The notes: generated by a model not told the origin, from the letters alone. DNA of 8,470 bases from Deltaproteobacteria bacterium (GCA_019309945.1 JAFDFH010000096.1:1-8470), one strand, 5' to 3'; numbered from the stretch's first letter, positions 1-6,557 are shown. Numbers and translations are program-made.

Positions 1-241
1 GATCGGTGTGATCGACATTTGTGTTGCCTGTCACCAGCCTGGGGTTTGGGGGGCTTCCGACGAGCCGCATGTATTCCCGGGGGACACCGAGACCGCATTC
101 CAATTCGGGACAGACCGGCACATACTCGACATAACAGCCGAGTGTTTGGGTAAGATACCGGTCCAGCTTATGGCCCCCGTCATATCGCACCTTGTTCCCG
201 AGCAGACATGCACTGATCCCGATTTTGATGCGCTTTTCCAT
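1..241 (-). CDS. DUF523 family protein (TudS/YbbK-like), N-terminal part, runs off the window
   Basis: The minus strand reads 80 codons from an ATG at 241-239 to the window edge without a stop, so the 3' end is missing. The protein begins MEKRIKIGISACLLG and continues with VRYDGGHKLDR, then YVPVCPELECGLGVPRE and RLVGSP, the signature blocks of DUF523. Family members carry a [4Fe-4S] cluster; the characterised TudS removes sulfur from thiouracil, with three cysteine ligands. Cys12 (in SACLLG) and Cys44 (in PVCPE) are the likely ligands visible here, and a third should lie beyond the edge. The ECGLGVPRE variant resembles long DUF523-DUF1722 (YbgA-type) proteins of about 320 residues, so a C-terminal DUF1722 domain may follow; that is inference. 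An AGAGGA ribosome site lies about 8 bases before the ATG. It is divergent from the superoxide-reductase-like gene. The family call is firm; the substrate is unknown. Confidence 0.85.
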   Translation of the reverse strand, partial: MEKRIKIGISACLLGNKVRYDGGHKLDRYLTQTLGCYVEYVPVCPELECGLGVPREYMRLVGSPPNPRLVTGNTNVDHTD

Positions 242-414
242 TTAAAGTATCCTCTCGCTTGCTCTGCATTGAACCGCAATAACAACTTCCCAATAGGTTG
301 CTACGGGGAGCGTCAATCATTGTATATCAACCGGTATCCTTTCAGGCCTACCCGTTTTCGAAACTTCCCTATAGCTTTTTCTTGTAATATTTCGGAACGA
401 TTATCACATGGTAT

Positions 415-443
415 TTGCGTTCCCATCGAACATGCGGTATACA
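415..443 (+). promoter_or_regulatory. Possible promoter of the superoxide-reductase-like gene
   Basis: A TTGCGT -35-like hexamer (415-420) and a TATACA -10-like hexamer (438-443) are separated by 17 bases. They sit about 30 bases before the ATG at 475, which has an AAGGAGA ribosome site at 461-467. Both boxes are imperfect, so this is a modest call. The rest of the 242-474 divergent spacer shows no clear operator or RNA structure. Confidence 0.35.
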
Positions 444-474
444 TTACCAATCATGACTGAAAGGAGACGAACCC

Positions 475-856
475 ATGAAACACGTCAGGACCTTTATCTG
501 GATGGCAATTGTGTTCTTATTGTCAACTGTTTTGGTCGCCCCGGTGTCTGCCAACAAATCGTCGATTAGCATCCGACGCCCCCGTTGCGGTTTCCAAAGG
601 AACAGTGGTTACAATAAAACTCAATGTAACACACCAAGGGAATAACTGGTTTCACCATACCAACTGGGTTTATGTCAAGGTAAACGGTGAAGAAGTGCAG
701 CGGTGGGAGTTCACCCGGAAAAACAAACCGGCATCTGAAAATTTTACACTCACCTTCATTTATAAAGTGGTAGCGCCGATAGAAGTCATCGCTGAAGCGA
801 ATTGTAACCGTCATGGTAGCCAGGGACCCGCAAATTTAAAGATAAACTTGAAATGA
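475..856 (+). pseudogene. Secreted superoxide reductase-like (desulfoferrodoxin family) protein, single-base frameshift
   Basis: An ATG at 475 follows a strong AAGGAGA site and encodes a signal peptide with a hydrophobic core and a likely cut after APVSA (residue 26). This frame then leaves the protein and stops near 645. The mature protein continues in the +1 frame to TGA at 854-856. Removing one C from the CC at 573-574 joins them as NKSSISIDAPVAV and gives 126 residues. The body resembles the iron-binding domain of superoxide reductases: His53 and His60/His61 in THQGNNWFHH, and Cys110-x2-His113 in ANCNRHG. Classical enzymes use four histidines and one cysteine to hold Fe and reduce superoxide; the early histidine (E-K-H-x-P region) is not seen here, so enzymatic activity is uncertain. 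It would act in the periplasm. A membrane protein gene starts 14 bases downstream. The frameshift may be genuine decay or a sequencing error, because both halves are otherwise well preserved. Confidence 0.75.
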
Positions 857-870
857 AGGAAACCTGAATC

Positions 871-1056
871 ATGTCCGCCAGTGGTATATCCATTATCCTT
901 ATTCTCGGGGTTATGAACCTGGGGCTTTTGATTTTCCAGCTACTCACCGGTTTACGCTATATTAAAGTGAGCTTTGGCGTCCATAAAAAGACAGGGATCG
1001 CATTATTCGCCGGTGCCTTGGTCCATGGCACCTTGGGGTTTCTGGCAAGCTTGTAG
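871..1056 (+). CDS. Small two-helix membrane protein, function unknown
   Basis: This encodes 61 residues starting at an ATG 14 bases after the stop of the superoxide-reductase-like gene. A GAAGGA ribosome site overlaps that stop, so the two are very probably co-transcribed and may be translationally coupled. Two hydrophobic segments are visible (about residues 7-27 and 42-60), joined by a short positive loop with LRYIK and HKKTG. His38 lies at the start of helix 2 and His52 is inside it (LVHG). Histidines placed 14 apart in a small membrane protein recall haem-b binding helices, and the TG-x-H-x3-G pattern resembles small cytochrome-b-like membrane domains. That is an inference from pattern only. 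I do not recognise a named family. It could be a membrane electron donor or anchor for the periplasmic neighbour. The gene stop is 1 base from the outer edge of the inverted-repeat element that follows. Confidence 0.7.
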   Translation: MSASGISIILILGVMNLGLLIFQLLTGLRYIKVSFGVHKKTGIALFAGALVHGTLGFLASL

Positions 1057-1057
1057 C

Positions 1058-1261
1058 CGATCGAGTAACTACTCACGTAGTCAGGCTGAAGCTGTTTAGA
1101 CTGAAGCTTGCATGCCTCTGGCATGGCTGAAGGGGTCAGAAAAGCACGATTGCCTTACTTTGGCGGAAATATCTGATTCTTGATCAAACATGGCTTTAAA
1201 ATGCGCTTTTTCCTAACAGTCTTCAGCCTTCAGCCTATCCACCTGAGTAGTTACCGGATCG
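1058..1261. repeat. 204-bp inverted-repeat element between convergent genes
   Basis: The left arm (1058-1091) and right arm (1228-1261) are imperfect reverse complements over 34 bases. They share exact blocks CTTCAGCCT and TGAGTAGTTAC, read on the right arm, and end in GATCG. Pairing resumes further in: GTCAGAAAAGCAC from 1136 matches the reverse complement of GCGCTTTTTCCTAAC ending near 1217. CTGAAG occurs three times in the left half and CTTCAG twice in the right. A small perfect hairpin (CATGCC, loop TCT, GGCATG) sits at 1111-1125. There is no credible coding region. It fills nearly all the space between two convergent genes, so it may act as a bidirectional transcript end or be a non-autonomous mobile element. 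No clear target duplication is visible. Confidence 0.7.
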
Positions 1262-1275
1262 ATTATCCATTCAAA

Positions 1276-1893
1276 TTATCCTGTCTTGTGTTTGAGGGCG
1301 GCGCTAATCAGTTCGGCGGCCTGCTCAACATTGGTTTTGCCCATGTTGATGACCAGATCATATAGGTGGGAATCGTTCCAATCTTCATTAAAGTATTCTT
1401 TAATGTAAGCCTTTAAATCACCCTCCTCCCTTTCGATGTATTTCTTTGCAGCCTGGTAATCCAGATATTTGCTTGCCATGACTTCCTCGATTTTTACTTT
1501 TTCATCTTTTATCAGTCGAATGTGGAGCGTGTTGGGTTTACCCCGTAAAATACACTGGCCGCCCCAACCCAAAATGATGACATTCCCGGCTTCATACGAC
1601 TGCTCGACGAGTTTTTTGGTGGTCTCATAGTACTTTTCATCGTCGAGGCAGCCATGTTCACGGTCAACCACCTTTTGCACAATCGAGCATGTGTAACGAT
1701 CAACAAAACGAAGGATCCGGGACTGGGAAGTCTTACGAAAGGTTTCAACCTCGCTTTCAGAGATATGAAGTTCCTTTGCAATTTGTGTAATCAACTGATC
1801 GCCGATGTATTCATAACCGAGTTGTTCGGCCAACTTTGAGGCAAGTTTTTCGCTGTTCGTCTGAAGTTCCTTACTAATGGTAATAACAGCCAT
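1276..1893 (-). CDS. Cytidylate kinase-like family protein (Cytidylate_kin2 type)
   Basis: This encodes 205 residues from an ATG at 1893 preceded by an excellent AAAGGAGG site. The family pattern is clear: VITIS at the N terminus, KLAEQLGYEYIGDQLI (about 20-35), a central helical region, IILGWGGQCIL (106-116) followed by LHIRLI (123-128), and a late YDLVINMGKTNVEQAAELI segment (178-196). Members are P-loop nucleotide-kinase folds, about 200 residues long, and most have no tested substrate. The oddity is the phosphate-binding loop. Relatives usually read SREYGSGGREIA or similar, whereas here it is SKELQTNSEKLA (7-18), without the glycines. It may therefore be a pseudokinase or bind nucleotide differently. 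It lies on the same strand downstream of ubiE but is separated from it by a 331-base spacer holding a palindromic element, so it probably has its own promoter. Its 3' end is 14 bases from the inverted-repeat element. Confidence 0.85.
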   Translation of the reverse strand: MAVITISKELQTNSEKLASKLAEQLGYEYIGDQLITQIAKELHISESEVETFRKTSQSRILRFVDRYTCSIVQKVVDREHGCLDDEKYYETTKKLVEQSYEAGNVIILGWGGQCILRGKPNTLHIRLIKDEKVKIEEVMASKYLDYQAAKKYIEREEGDLKAYIKEYFNEDWNDSHLYDLVINMGKTNVEQAAELISAALKHKTG

Positions 1894-2224
1894 GCAATCC
1901 TCCTTTGGAATGATATAATCACTACATCAGCCCCTTTGAGTTTATTTAGTGAGACCTTTGGAAAACGCCCCTTTTTGCCAAATTTCGGCGTCATACTCAA
2001 AATTTAATCCTCGAAATATTCAATATATTCCTGCGGTTAAATTTTTCGTCTTCCTTGAACTTGAACAAAAATTGACATTTTTCAAAGGTCTCTTAGGGCC
2101 TGAACGAAAACTGCTATTTTACCCAATGTCCATAACAGTGTTTAAATCAGAAAGATACAATTTTAGGGCGTATCATGGTTTTGGGCGCAAACGCCGGTCG
2201 TCTTGAGCTTATTAAGATCCGCAT
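1894..2224. other. Spacer between ubiE and the cytidylate kinase-like gene
   Basis: This 331-base non-coding stretch is dominated by the palindromic element at 1951-2092. The 57 bases before the kinase-like gene hold a TTATAT-like -10 on the minus strand (about 1910-1920) with no convincing -35. The 130 bases next to the ubiE stop hold only a weak GGCG/CGCC hairpin near 2185-2200 without a T run, and no clear terminator. Confidence 0.5.
1951..2092. mobile_element. 142-bp palindromic MITE-like element with GAGACCTTTG termini
   Basis: The left end reads GAGACCTTTGGAAAACG and the right end, on the other strand, reads GAGACCTTTGAAAAATG. The similarity continues inward with TTTTTG and AAAATTTAA blocks, so nearly the whole element can fold as one long imperfect hairpin. 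TTAG occurs just outside both ends (1946-1949 and 2093-2096), a possible target duplication offset by one base on the left. There is no transposase and no believable coding region. It sits between ubiE and the cytidylate kinase-like gene, both on the minus strand, so it would be within any read-through transcript. A second copy of the right terminus lies at 7858-7873. I recall similar sequence from Desulfobacterales genomes, but that is memory, not a search. Confidence 0.75.
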
Positions 2225-3034
2225 CTATGCCTTTTCAGCCACATGCACAACTGCAATACCGTTGGTCAGATTACGATGTGTCACCTTTCGAAAACCGATT
2301 TTTTTTAAAAGGGCCGTCAATTCTTCAGGCATCGGAAACATTCTTATGCTCTCCGGTAAAAGAGTATAGGCTTCCCGCGAACCGACGAACAGCTCCCCAA
2401 GTAAAGGCATTACATAAAAGGAATAAAAATCATACAATCGACGAAACACGGGTGCGGTTGGTTTGGAAAACTCCAGGCACATCATTTTCCCGCCGGTTTT
2501 CAGGATACGATGCATCTCAGTAAAGCCCGCATCCATATGAGTTAAATTTCTGATTCCGAATCCGACCATAGCGGCATCAAAAATTTCATTCGGAAATGAA
2601 ATCAACTCGGCATTTCCCTGAACAAACTCGATGCGCTTGTTCTTGTAAGGGCGAATTCGTTTGGTTCGTCCGGCTTGCATCATTTGACGGTTGATATCGT
2701 AAATGATGACCTTCCCGGATACATCAACACACCGGTCCGCCAATACGGCAAGATCGCCGGTGCCGCCGCAAACGTCGATTACCTTGTCGCCGATTTTCAG
2801 ATCCATCATTTCAACGGCCGTCCTTTTCCATAGATAATGGATTCCGAAACTTAACAACGTGTTCATAAAATCATATTTATTAGCGACGGTGTTGAAATGC
2901 CGCAGGGTCCGGCCTTCCTTTTCCGCCTCAGGAATTCGCTGGACTCCAAAGGGGACTGTTCTTTGCGGCTCAGAAAGTCCTTTCGGTCGATCCCCGAATT
3001 TTCCCCGGTTATGCCGGCGGTTTTTATCGAACAT
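2225..3034 (-). CDS. ubiE: Demethylmenaquinone / 2-polyprenyl-benzoquinol C-methyltransferase (UbiE/MenG)
   Basis: This enzyme performs the S-adenosylmethionine-dependent C-methylation that completes menaquinone, or the equivalent ubiquinone step; in an anaerobe menaquinone is the likely product. From the ATG at 3034 the protein has 269 residues. Family blocks appear in order: TVPFGVQRIPEAEK (26-39), FNTVANKYDFMN (47-58), the AdoMet motif VIDVCGGTGDLA (85-96), NAELISFP (141-148), FGIRNLTHMDAG (159-170), ILKTGGKMMCLEFSKP (177-192) and YDFYSFYVMPLLGELF (201-216), then the C-terminal LPESIRMFP. The usual ATGTGD loop is CGGTGD here. Start choice is uncertain: ATG codons at 3040 and 3067 and a TTG at 3130 are in frame, but the conserved part begins only near residue 26. 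The only ribosome-site-like sequence (GGATTGGA) lies just before 3040/3034. It is transcribed from the promoter at 3208-3236 and is divergent from der. Confidence 0.93.
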   Translation of the reverse strand: MFDKNRRHNRGKFGDRPKGLSEPQRTVPFGVQRIPEAEKEGRTLRHFNTVANKYDFMNTLLSFGIHYLWKRTAVEMMDLKIGDKVIDVCGGTGDLAVLADRCVDVSGKVIIYDINRQMMQAGRTKRIRPYKNKRIEFVQGNAELISFPNEIFDAAMVGFGIRNLTHMDAGFTEMHRILKTGGKMMCLEFSKPTAPVFRRLYDFYSFYVMPLLGELFVGSREAYTLLPESIRMFPMPEELTALLKKIGFRKVTHRNLTNGIAVVHVAEKA

Positions 3035-3207
3035 GACCATTCCAATCCAATGGTTCGATGCAGCCATCGAACAAGGTAATGCGTGATAGATTACGATTCC
3101 GTTAAGGAAATTGAACTCAATACAGGACAAAGGTTGCGTTTCTGCTATCGGCGGATTTAACCACCAAATTTTATTTTTAGCCTGTTGTCCTTTGAAGCAA
3201 GTTAAAA

Positions 3208-3236
3208 ATTATATCAAAAGGCTTCGATAGTTTCAA
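3208..3236 (-). promoter_or_regulatory. Sigma-70-type promoter of ubiE
   Basis: On the minus strand TTGAAA (3236-3231) is followed after exactly 17 bases by a perfect TATAAT (3213-3208). Transcription would start near 3201 and give a leader of about 165 bases before the ATG at 3034. It is the strongest promoter match in the window. Confidence 0.7.
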
Positions 3237-3436
3237 GCCCATGAAATTTTTTCTAAAAAGGCTTGATGCAGGCAGATGACATCATATAAGGATGGATCAG
3301 ATCGAAAAGCAGATCCGGAGGTAAAAATGGAATCAATGGATCGCATTGAAAAGTCATAGAAACATTCACGCTTAAGGAATAAGTACATGTATTCATAAAT
3401 ACGGTATTGTATTATAATTGGATAGTTTATAATCAC

Positions 3437-3460
3437 CGCTGAGACGCAGAGATCGCAGAG
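3437..3460 (+). repeat. Short degenerate triple repeat CGCTGAGA/CGCAGAGAT/CGCAGAG
   Basis: Three 7-9-base units follow each other: CGCTGAGA, CGCAGAGAT and CGCAGAG. A related CCGCTGAGAG recurs inside the hairpin at 3482-3491. Sequences of this type (CGCAGAG repeats) are, from memory, very common dispersed repeats in Desulfobacterota genomes. It is not a CRISPR: units are adjacent, with no spacers. Confidence 0.55.
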
Positions 3461-3471
3461 AATTTGTTTCT

Positions 3472-3506
3472 TTTTTGCTTTCCGCTGAGAGGGCGGAAAG
3501 CAAAAA
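3472..3506. repeat. Perfect 14-bp inverted repeat with T-rich outer left and A-rich outer right arms
   Basis: TTTTTGCTTTCCGC (3472-3485) pairs perfectly with GCGGAAAGCAAAAA (3493-3506) around the 7-base loop TGAGAGG. A normal intrinsic terminator has the T run after the stem on the transcribed strand. Here both strands read T-stem-A, so it is not a standard terminator in either direction. It may be a mobile-repeat remnant or a protein-binding site. Confidence 0.65.
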
Positions 3507-3715
3507 CATACATCCCTGTGGGATAAAGAAATAACCACCTGCATTTTATTATAATATTACTATTATAAAGCTTGAGCTATTTTTTTTTGCCATCCCCTCA
3601 ACGGCAAAAGAAATAATATTTAACTCTGCGGCCTTTCGTCTCAAGCGAAGCGGGCGGTGAAACAATATAAAAAAATACGTCATCGAACTTACGAATTAGA
3701 GCACTAAGTATCCCA

Positions 3716-5053
3716 ATGAAACCAATTGTTGCCATTGTCGGCCGACCCAATGTGGGGAAATCGACTTTTTTTAACCGCATCACTCGAACCCAGGATGCCC
3801 TTGTGGATGATATTCCGGGGGTGACCCGGGATCGTCTTTACGGCAATGTCAGATGGGACGGTATCGAATTCACACTGGTGGATACCGGCGGATTTTCAAG
3901 GGCGAATGATGATGATTTTGCGGATTTGATCCGTTTCCAGATCGAACAGGCCATCGAAGACGCCGATGTGATTGTTCTTGTGCTGGACGGCAAGGCGGGA
4001 ATATCGCCTTTTGATGCTGATCTGGTTAAAATACTACGGGAGATATCCAAACCCGTGTTTTACGTGGTTAATAAAATCGATGGGGCTGAAAAGGAGGTTA
4101 ATCTTTACGATTTCTACCGGTTAGGCATCGAAAAATTATACTCTTTGTCAGCCGCCCACGGGTACGGTATGTCCGATTTTCTGAATGACCTGATTGCCGT
4201 GCTGGGGAAATTTGGTTCAGAAGTATCCCCTGATACCTCCAGGGATATGATCAAGCTGGCAGTTGTGGGCCGACCCAACGTGGGAAAGTCTTCACTGATC
4301 AACTACATTCTGGGGGAACAGCGGCTCCTTGTAAGCGATATTCCCGGTACCACTCGGGGTGCCATTGATTCTGTTTGTAACATTAACGGAAAGTCCTATC
4401 TTTTAATTGACACGGCCGGTATCCGGCGTAAAGGACGGGTGTCGAAAAAGCTGGAAAAATTTTCCATTATCAAGGCGTTAAGAAGTTTTGAACGGTGTGA
4501 TGTGGCCCTGATTGTTTTGGATGTCAGCGAAGGGATTACCGAGCAGGATATAACCGTTGCAGGATATGCACATGAGCGGGGATGCGGCTGTGTTTTGTTG
4601 CTGAATAAATGGGATCTCATTGAAAAGGACACCCAAACTATAAAAATGTACGATGAGCGCTTGCGAGCGGCGGCAAAATTTTTGAGCTTTGCGCCAACCA
4701 TGACCATTTCCGCGCTGACCGGACAGCGGGTTTTAAAAGTTTTTAAACTTGTGGACGAGGTTTTCGGGCAGTATGCTACCCGAATTGGAACCGGCGAGAT
4801 CAACCGAATCATTGAAATGGCGGTTGCCAGAACTGAACCGTCACTCCACCGGGGAAGACGGTTGAAGTTTTATTATACCACCCAGGTTTCCACAAAACCA
4901 CCCACATTTGTCTGCTTTGTGAACTATCCGGAGGCCGTTCATTTTTCTTACAAACGCTATCTCGTAAATCAGATACGGAAAGAGGCCGGCCTGGACCGGA
5001 CCCTGATCCGGATCATTTTCCGGAAACGGACGGGGCGGGAAAAGAAGACATGA
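3716..5053 (+). CDS. der: Ribosome-assembly GTPase Der (EngA)
   Basis: Der is a double-GTPase that binds the maturing 50S ribosomal subunit and is essential in most bacteria. The 445-residue protein has the family architecture. GTPase domain 1 has G1 GRPNVGKS (9-16), G2 PGVTRD (34-39), G3 DTGG (56-59) and G4 NKID (119-122). Domain 2 has G1 GRPNVGKS (185-192), G2 PGTTRG (210-215), G3 DTAG (232-235), G4 NKWD (297-300) and G5 SAL (332-334). A C-terminal KH-like domain follows (about 355-440). In the second G2 region the usual Asp after TTR is Gly215, a mild departure; the catalytic threonines are kept. The ATG at 3716 gives MKPIVAIVGRPN, the expected N terminus, although no good ribosome site precedes it. 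The stop overlaps the start of rarA (ATGA, 5050-5053), so the two are translationally coupled. Confidence 0.97.
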   Translation: MKPIVAIVGRPNVGKSTFFNRITRTQDALVDDIPGVTRDRLYGNVRWDGIEFTLVDTGGFSRANDDDFADLIRFQIEQAIEDADVIVLVLDGKAGISPFDADLVKILREISKPVFYVVNKIDGAEKEVNLYDFYRLGIEKLYSLSAAHGYGMSDFLNDLIAVLGKFGSEVSPDTSRDMIKLAVVGRPNVGKSSLINYILGEQRLLVSDIPGTTRGAIDSVCNINGKSYLLIDTAGIRRKGRVSKKLEKFSIIKALRSFERCDVALIVLDVSEGITEQDITVAGYAHERGCGCVLLLNKWDLIEKDTQTIKMYDERLRAAAKFLSFAPTMTISALTGQRVLKVFKLVDEVFGQYATRIGTGEINRIIEMAVARTEPSLHRGRRLKFYYTTQVSTKPPTFVCFVNYPEAVHFSYKRYLVNQIRKEAGLDRTLIRIIFRKRTGREKKT

Positions 5054-6420
5054 CGGACATTTTCGAATATCACGCCCAAAAAGCGTTTGATGCTTCCAGA
5101 CCGCTGGCGGAACGGATGCGTCCCAAAACCCTGGACGATTTTATGGGCCAGTCCCATGTGGTCGGGGAAGGGGGTTTAATCCGTCGGGCCATCGAGCGCG
5201 ACCGGATTTTTTCAATGGTCCTCTGGGGTCCCCCCGGGTGCGGCAAAACCACCCTTGCCAGGATTATCGCCGGTGAAACCCGTTCCCATTTTGTTCATTT
5301 TTCAGCCGTGCTTGCGGGTGTGAAAGAGATCCGGGCGGTGATCGAAGATGCCAAGAACCAGCTTAAGCTTTATCGCAAGCGGACGATTCTTTTTGTGGAT
5401 GAGATTCATCGATTTAACAAGAGCCAGCAGGATGCTTTTTTACACCACGTGGAAAGCGGTCTGATCACCCTGATCGGTGCAACCACCGAAAACCCCTCCT
5501 TTGAGGTAATCCCTCCGCTTTTGTCGAGGTGCCGGGTGATTACTTTGAAGCCCCTTTTGTCGGAAGAGATTTCCGCCATACTAAATCAGGCGCTACGCGA
5601 CCGCGAAGGGGGGCTTGGGGAAAAGGACCTGTTTTTGACCCCGGAGGCCCTTTCTCATCTGGTCCGTATTGCCGAGGGTGATGCCCGTATCGCTCTAAAC
5701 GGTCTTGAACTGGCCGCATCTTTGTTCATTCAGGAAAACGATGATAGCGGTAAAAATAAACCCCGGCCCATCACCCTGCAGGATTTAGAAAAAGCCTTGC
5801 AGAAAAAGGCCTTGATGTATGATAAATCCGGTGAAGAGCATTATAACCTGATATCCGCCTTTCACAAATGCTTGCGGGGGAGTGACCCGGATGCGGCTCT
5901 TTACTGGCTCGAGCGCATGCTGGCCGCGGGCGAGGATCCCCTGTTTGTCGCCCGGCGGATGGTGCGATTTGCCTCCGAGGACGTGGGCAATGCAGATCCT
6001 CAGGCGCTCAGGGTCGCATTGGGGGCTATGGAGGCCTTCAAGTTTCTCGGGCATCCGGAAGGTGAACTGGCCCTTGCCCAGGCCGCTGTTTATCTATCAA
6101 CGGCGCCGAAGAGCAACAGCATTTATGCGGCCTATCAAACCGTTCAGGATGTGATCAAAACCTCCGGAACACTTCCTGTCCCGTTACATATTCGCAATGC
6201 ACCCACAAAACTGATGAAGGATCTTGGATATGGAAAGGATTACAAATATGCCCACGATTACGCAGCGGCATATGTTCCCCAGGACTATTTGCCCGAGAAA
6301 TTGCAGGGCCAGCAATACTATTTCCCCACCGACAGGGGCTACGAAAAATTGATAAAACAGCGGCTTGAGAAGTGGCGGGGTTTGAATCAAAAAGGGTCTT
6401 CGTCAAAGAAGCGGACTTGA
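5050..6420 (+). CDS. rarA: Replication-associated recombination protein A (RarA/MgsA), AAA+ ATPase
   Basis: RarA is a clamp-loader-like AAA+ ATPase that acts at stalled replication forks and single-strand gaps (MgsA in E. coli, Mgs1/WRNIP1 in eukaryotes). The 456-residue protein has PLAERMRPKTLDDFMGQSHVVGEG-type N-terminal sequence (18-41), Walker A GPPGCGKTT (60-68), Walker B LFVDEIHRF (114-122), sensor 1 GATTENPSF (143-151), an arginine finger in LLSRC (Arg160) and sensor 2 GDARIALNGLE (210-220). The C-terminal tetramerisation region holds YWLERMLAAGEDPLFVARRMVRFASEDVG-type sequence (285-313) and HPEGELALAQAAVYLS (335-350). Length and all key residues are normal. Its ATG overlaps the der stop by 4 bases, so it is expressed from the der transcript. 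A small hairpin with a T run follows the stop. Confidence 0.97.
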   Translation: MTDIFEYHAQKAFDASRPLAERMRPKTLDDFMGQSHVVGEGGLIRRAIERDRIFSMVLWGPPGCGKTTLARIIAGETRSHFVHFSAVLAGVKEIRAVIEDAKNQLKLYRKRTILFVDEIHRFNKSQQDAFLHHVESGLITLIGATTENPSFEVIPPLLSRCRVITLKPLLSEEISAILNQALRDREGGLGEKDLFLTPEALSHLVRIAEGDARIALNGLELAASLFIQENDDSGKNKPRPITLQDLEKALQKKALMYDKSGEEHYNLISAFHKCLRGSDPDAALYWLERMLAAGEDPLFVARRMVRFASEDVGNADPQALRVALGAMEAFKFLGHPEGELALAQAAVYLSTAPKSNSIYAAYQTVQDVIKTSGTLPVPLHIRNAPTKLMKDLGYGKDYKYAHDYAAAYVPQDYLPEKLQGQQYYFPTDRGYEKLIKQRLEKWRGLNQKGSSSKKRT

Positions 6421-6432
6421 AACCTCGTGAAG

Positions 6433-6451
6433 CCGGATCTTCCGGGTTTTT
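6433..6451 (+). terminator. Weak intrinsic terminator after rarA
   Basis: CCGGA, loop TCT, TCCGG (6433-6445) is followed by G and TTTTT (6447-6451), 12 bases after the rarA stop. The 5-bp stem is short but GC-rich and correctly oriented for the der-rarA transcript. Confidence 0.5.
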
Positions 6452-6557
6452 GAAAATGGGAGAATTTATTATGCAGATTTAGCGTAGACGGCCCTTTTCG
6501 TTTGATCACCAGATAGGTTGCATGACAAATTTCATATAAGGGTTGAAAATAATAAAT

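Larger units (their letters stand above)
3131..3715. other. Non-coding divergent region between ubiE and der
   Basis: This region of nearly 600 bases holds no credible gene. It contains the ubiE promoter (3208-3236), a dispersed-repeat motif (3437-3460), a 14-bp-stem hairpin (3472-3506), a weaker hairpin (3585-3609) and AT-rich DNA around 3400-3430 and 3540-3570. No clear promoter for der was found; TATAAA at 3666-3671 could be a -10 but has no matching -35. No tRNA-like cloverleaf was seen. Confidence 0.6.

Noticed and set aside
31..285. 84-codon minus-strand open frame
   Set aside because: It overlaps the DUF523 gene in another frame and only mirrors fragments of it; the DUF523 frame is uninterrupted to the window edge.
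8..460. 150-codon plus-strand open frame
   Set aside because: It is antisense to the DUF523 gene, which has clear family motifs and a ribosome site, and it has no recognisable motif of its own.
3437..3460. CRISPR repeat
   Set aside because: The units are 7-9 bases long and contiguous, with no spacers and no cas genes.
3472..3506. Intrinsic terminator
   Set aside because: Both strands read T run, stem, A run, which is the wrong order for termination in either direction.
3233..3544. 103-codon minus-strand open frame
   Set aside because: It runs through the CGCAGAG repeat, the hairpin and the ubiE promoter, has odd composition and lacks a ribosome site.
4396..4812. 138-codon minus-strand open frame
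   Set aside because: It lies entirely antisense to der, whose sense frame carries all GTPase motifs.
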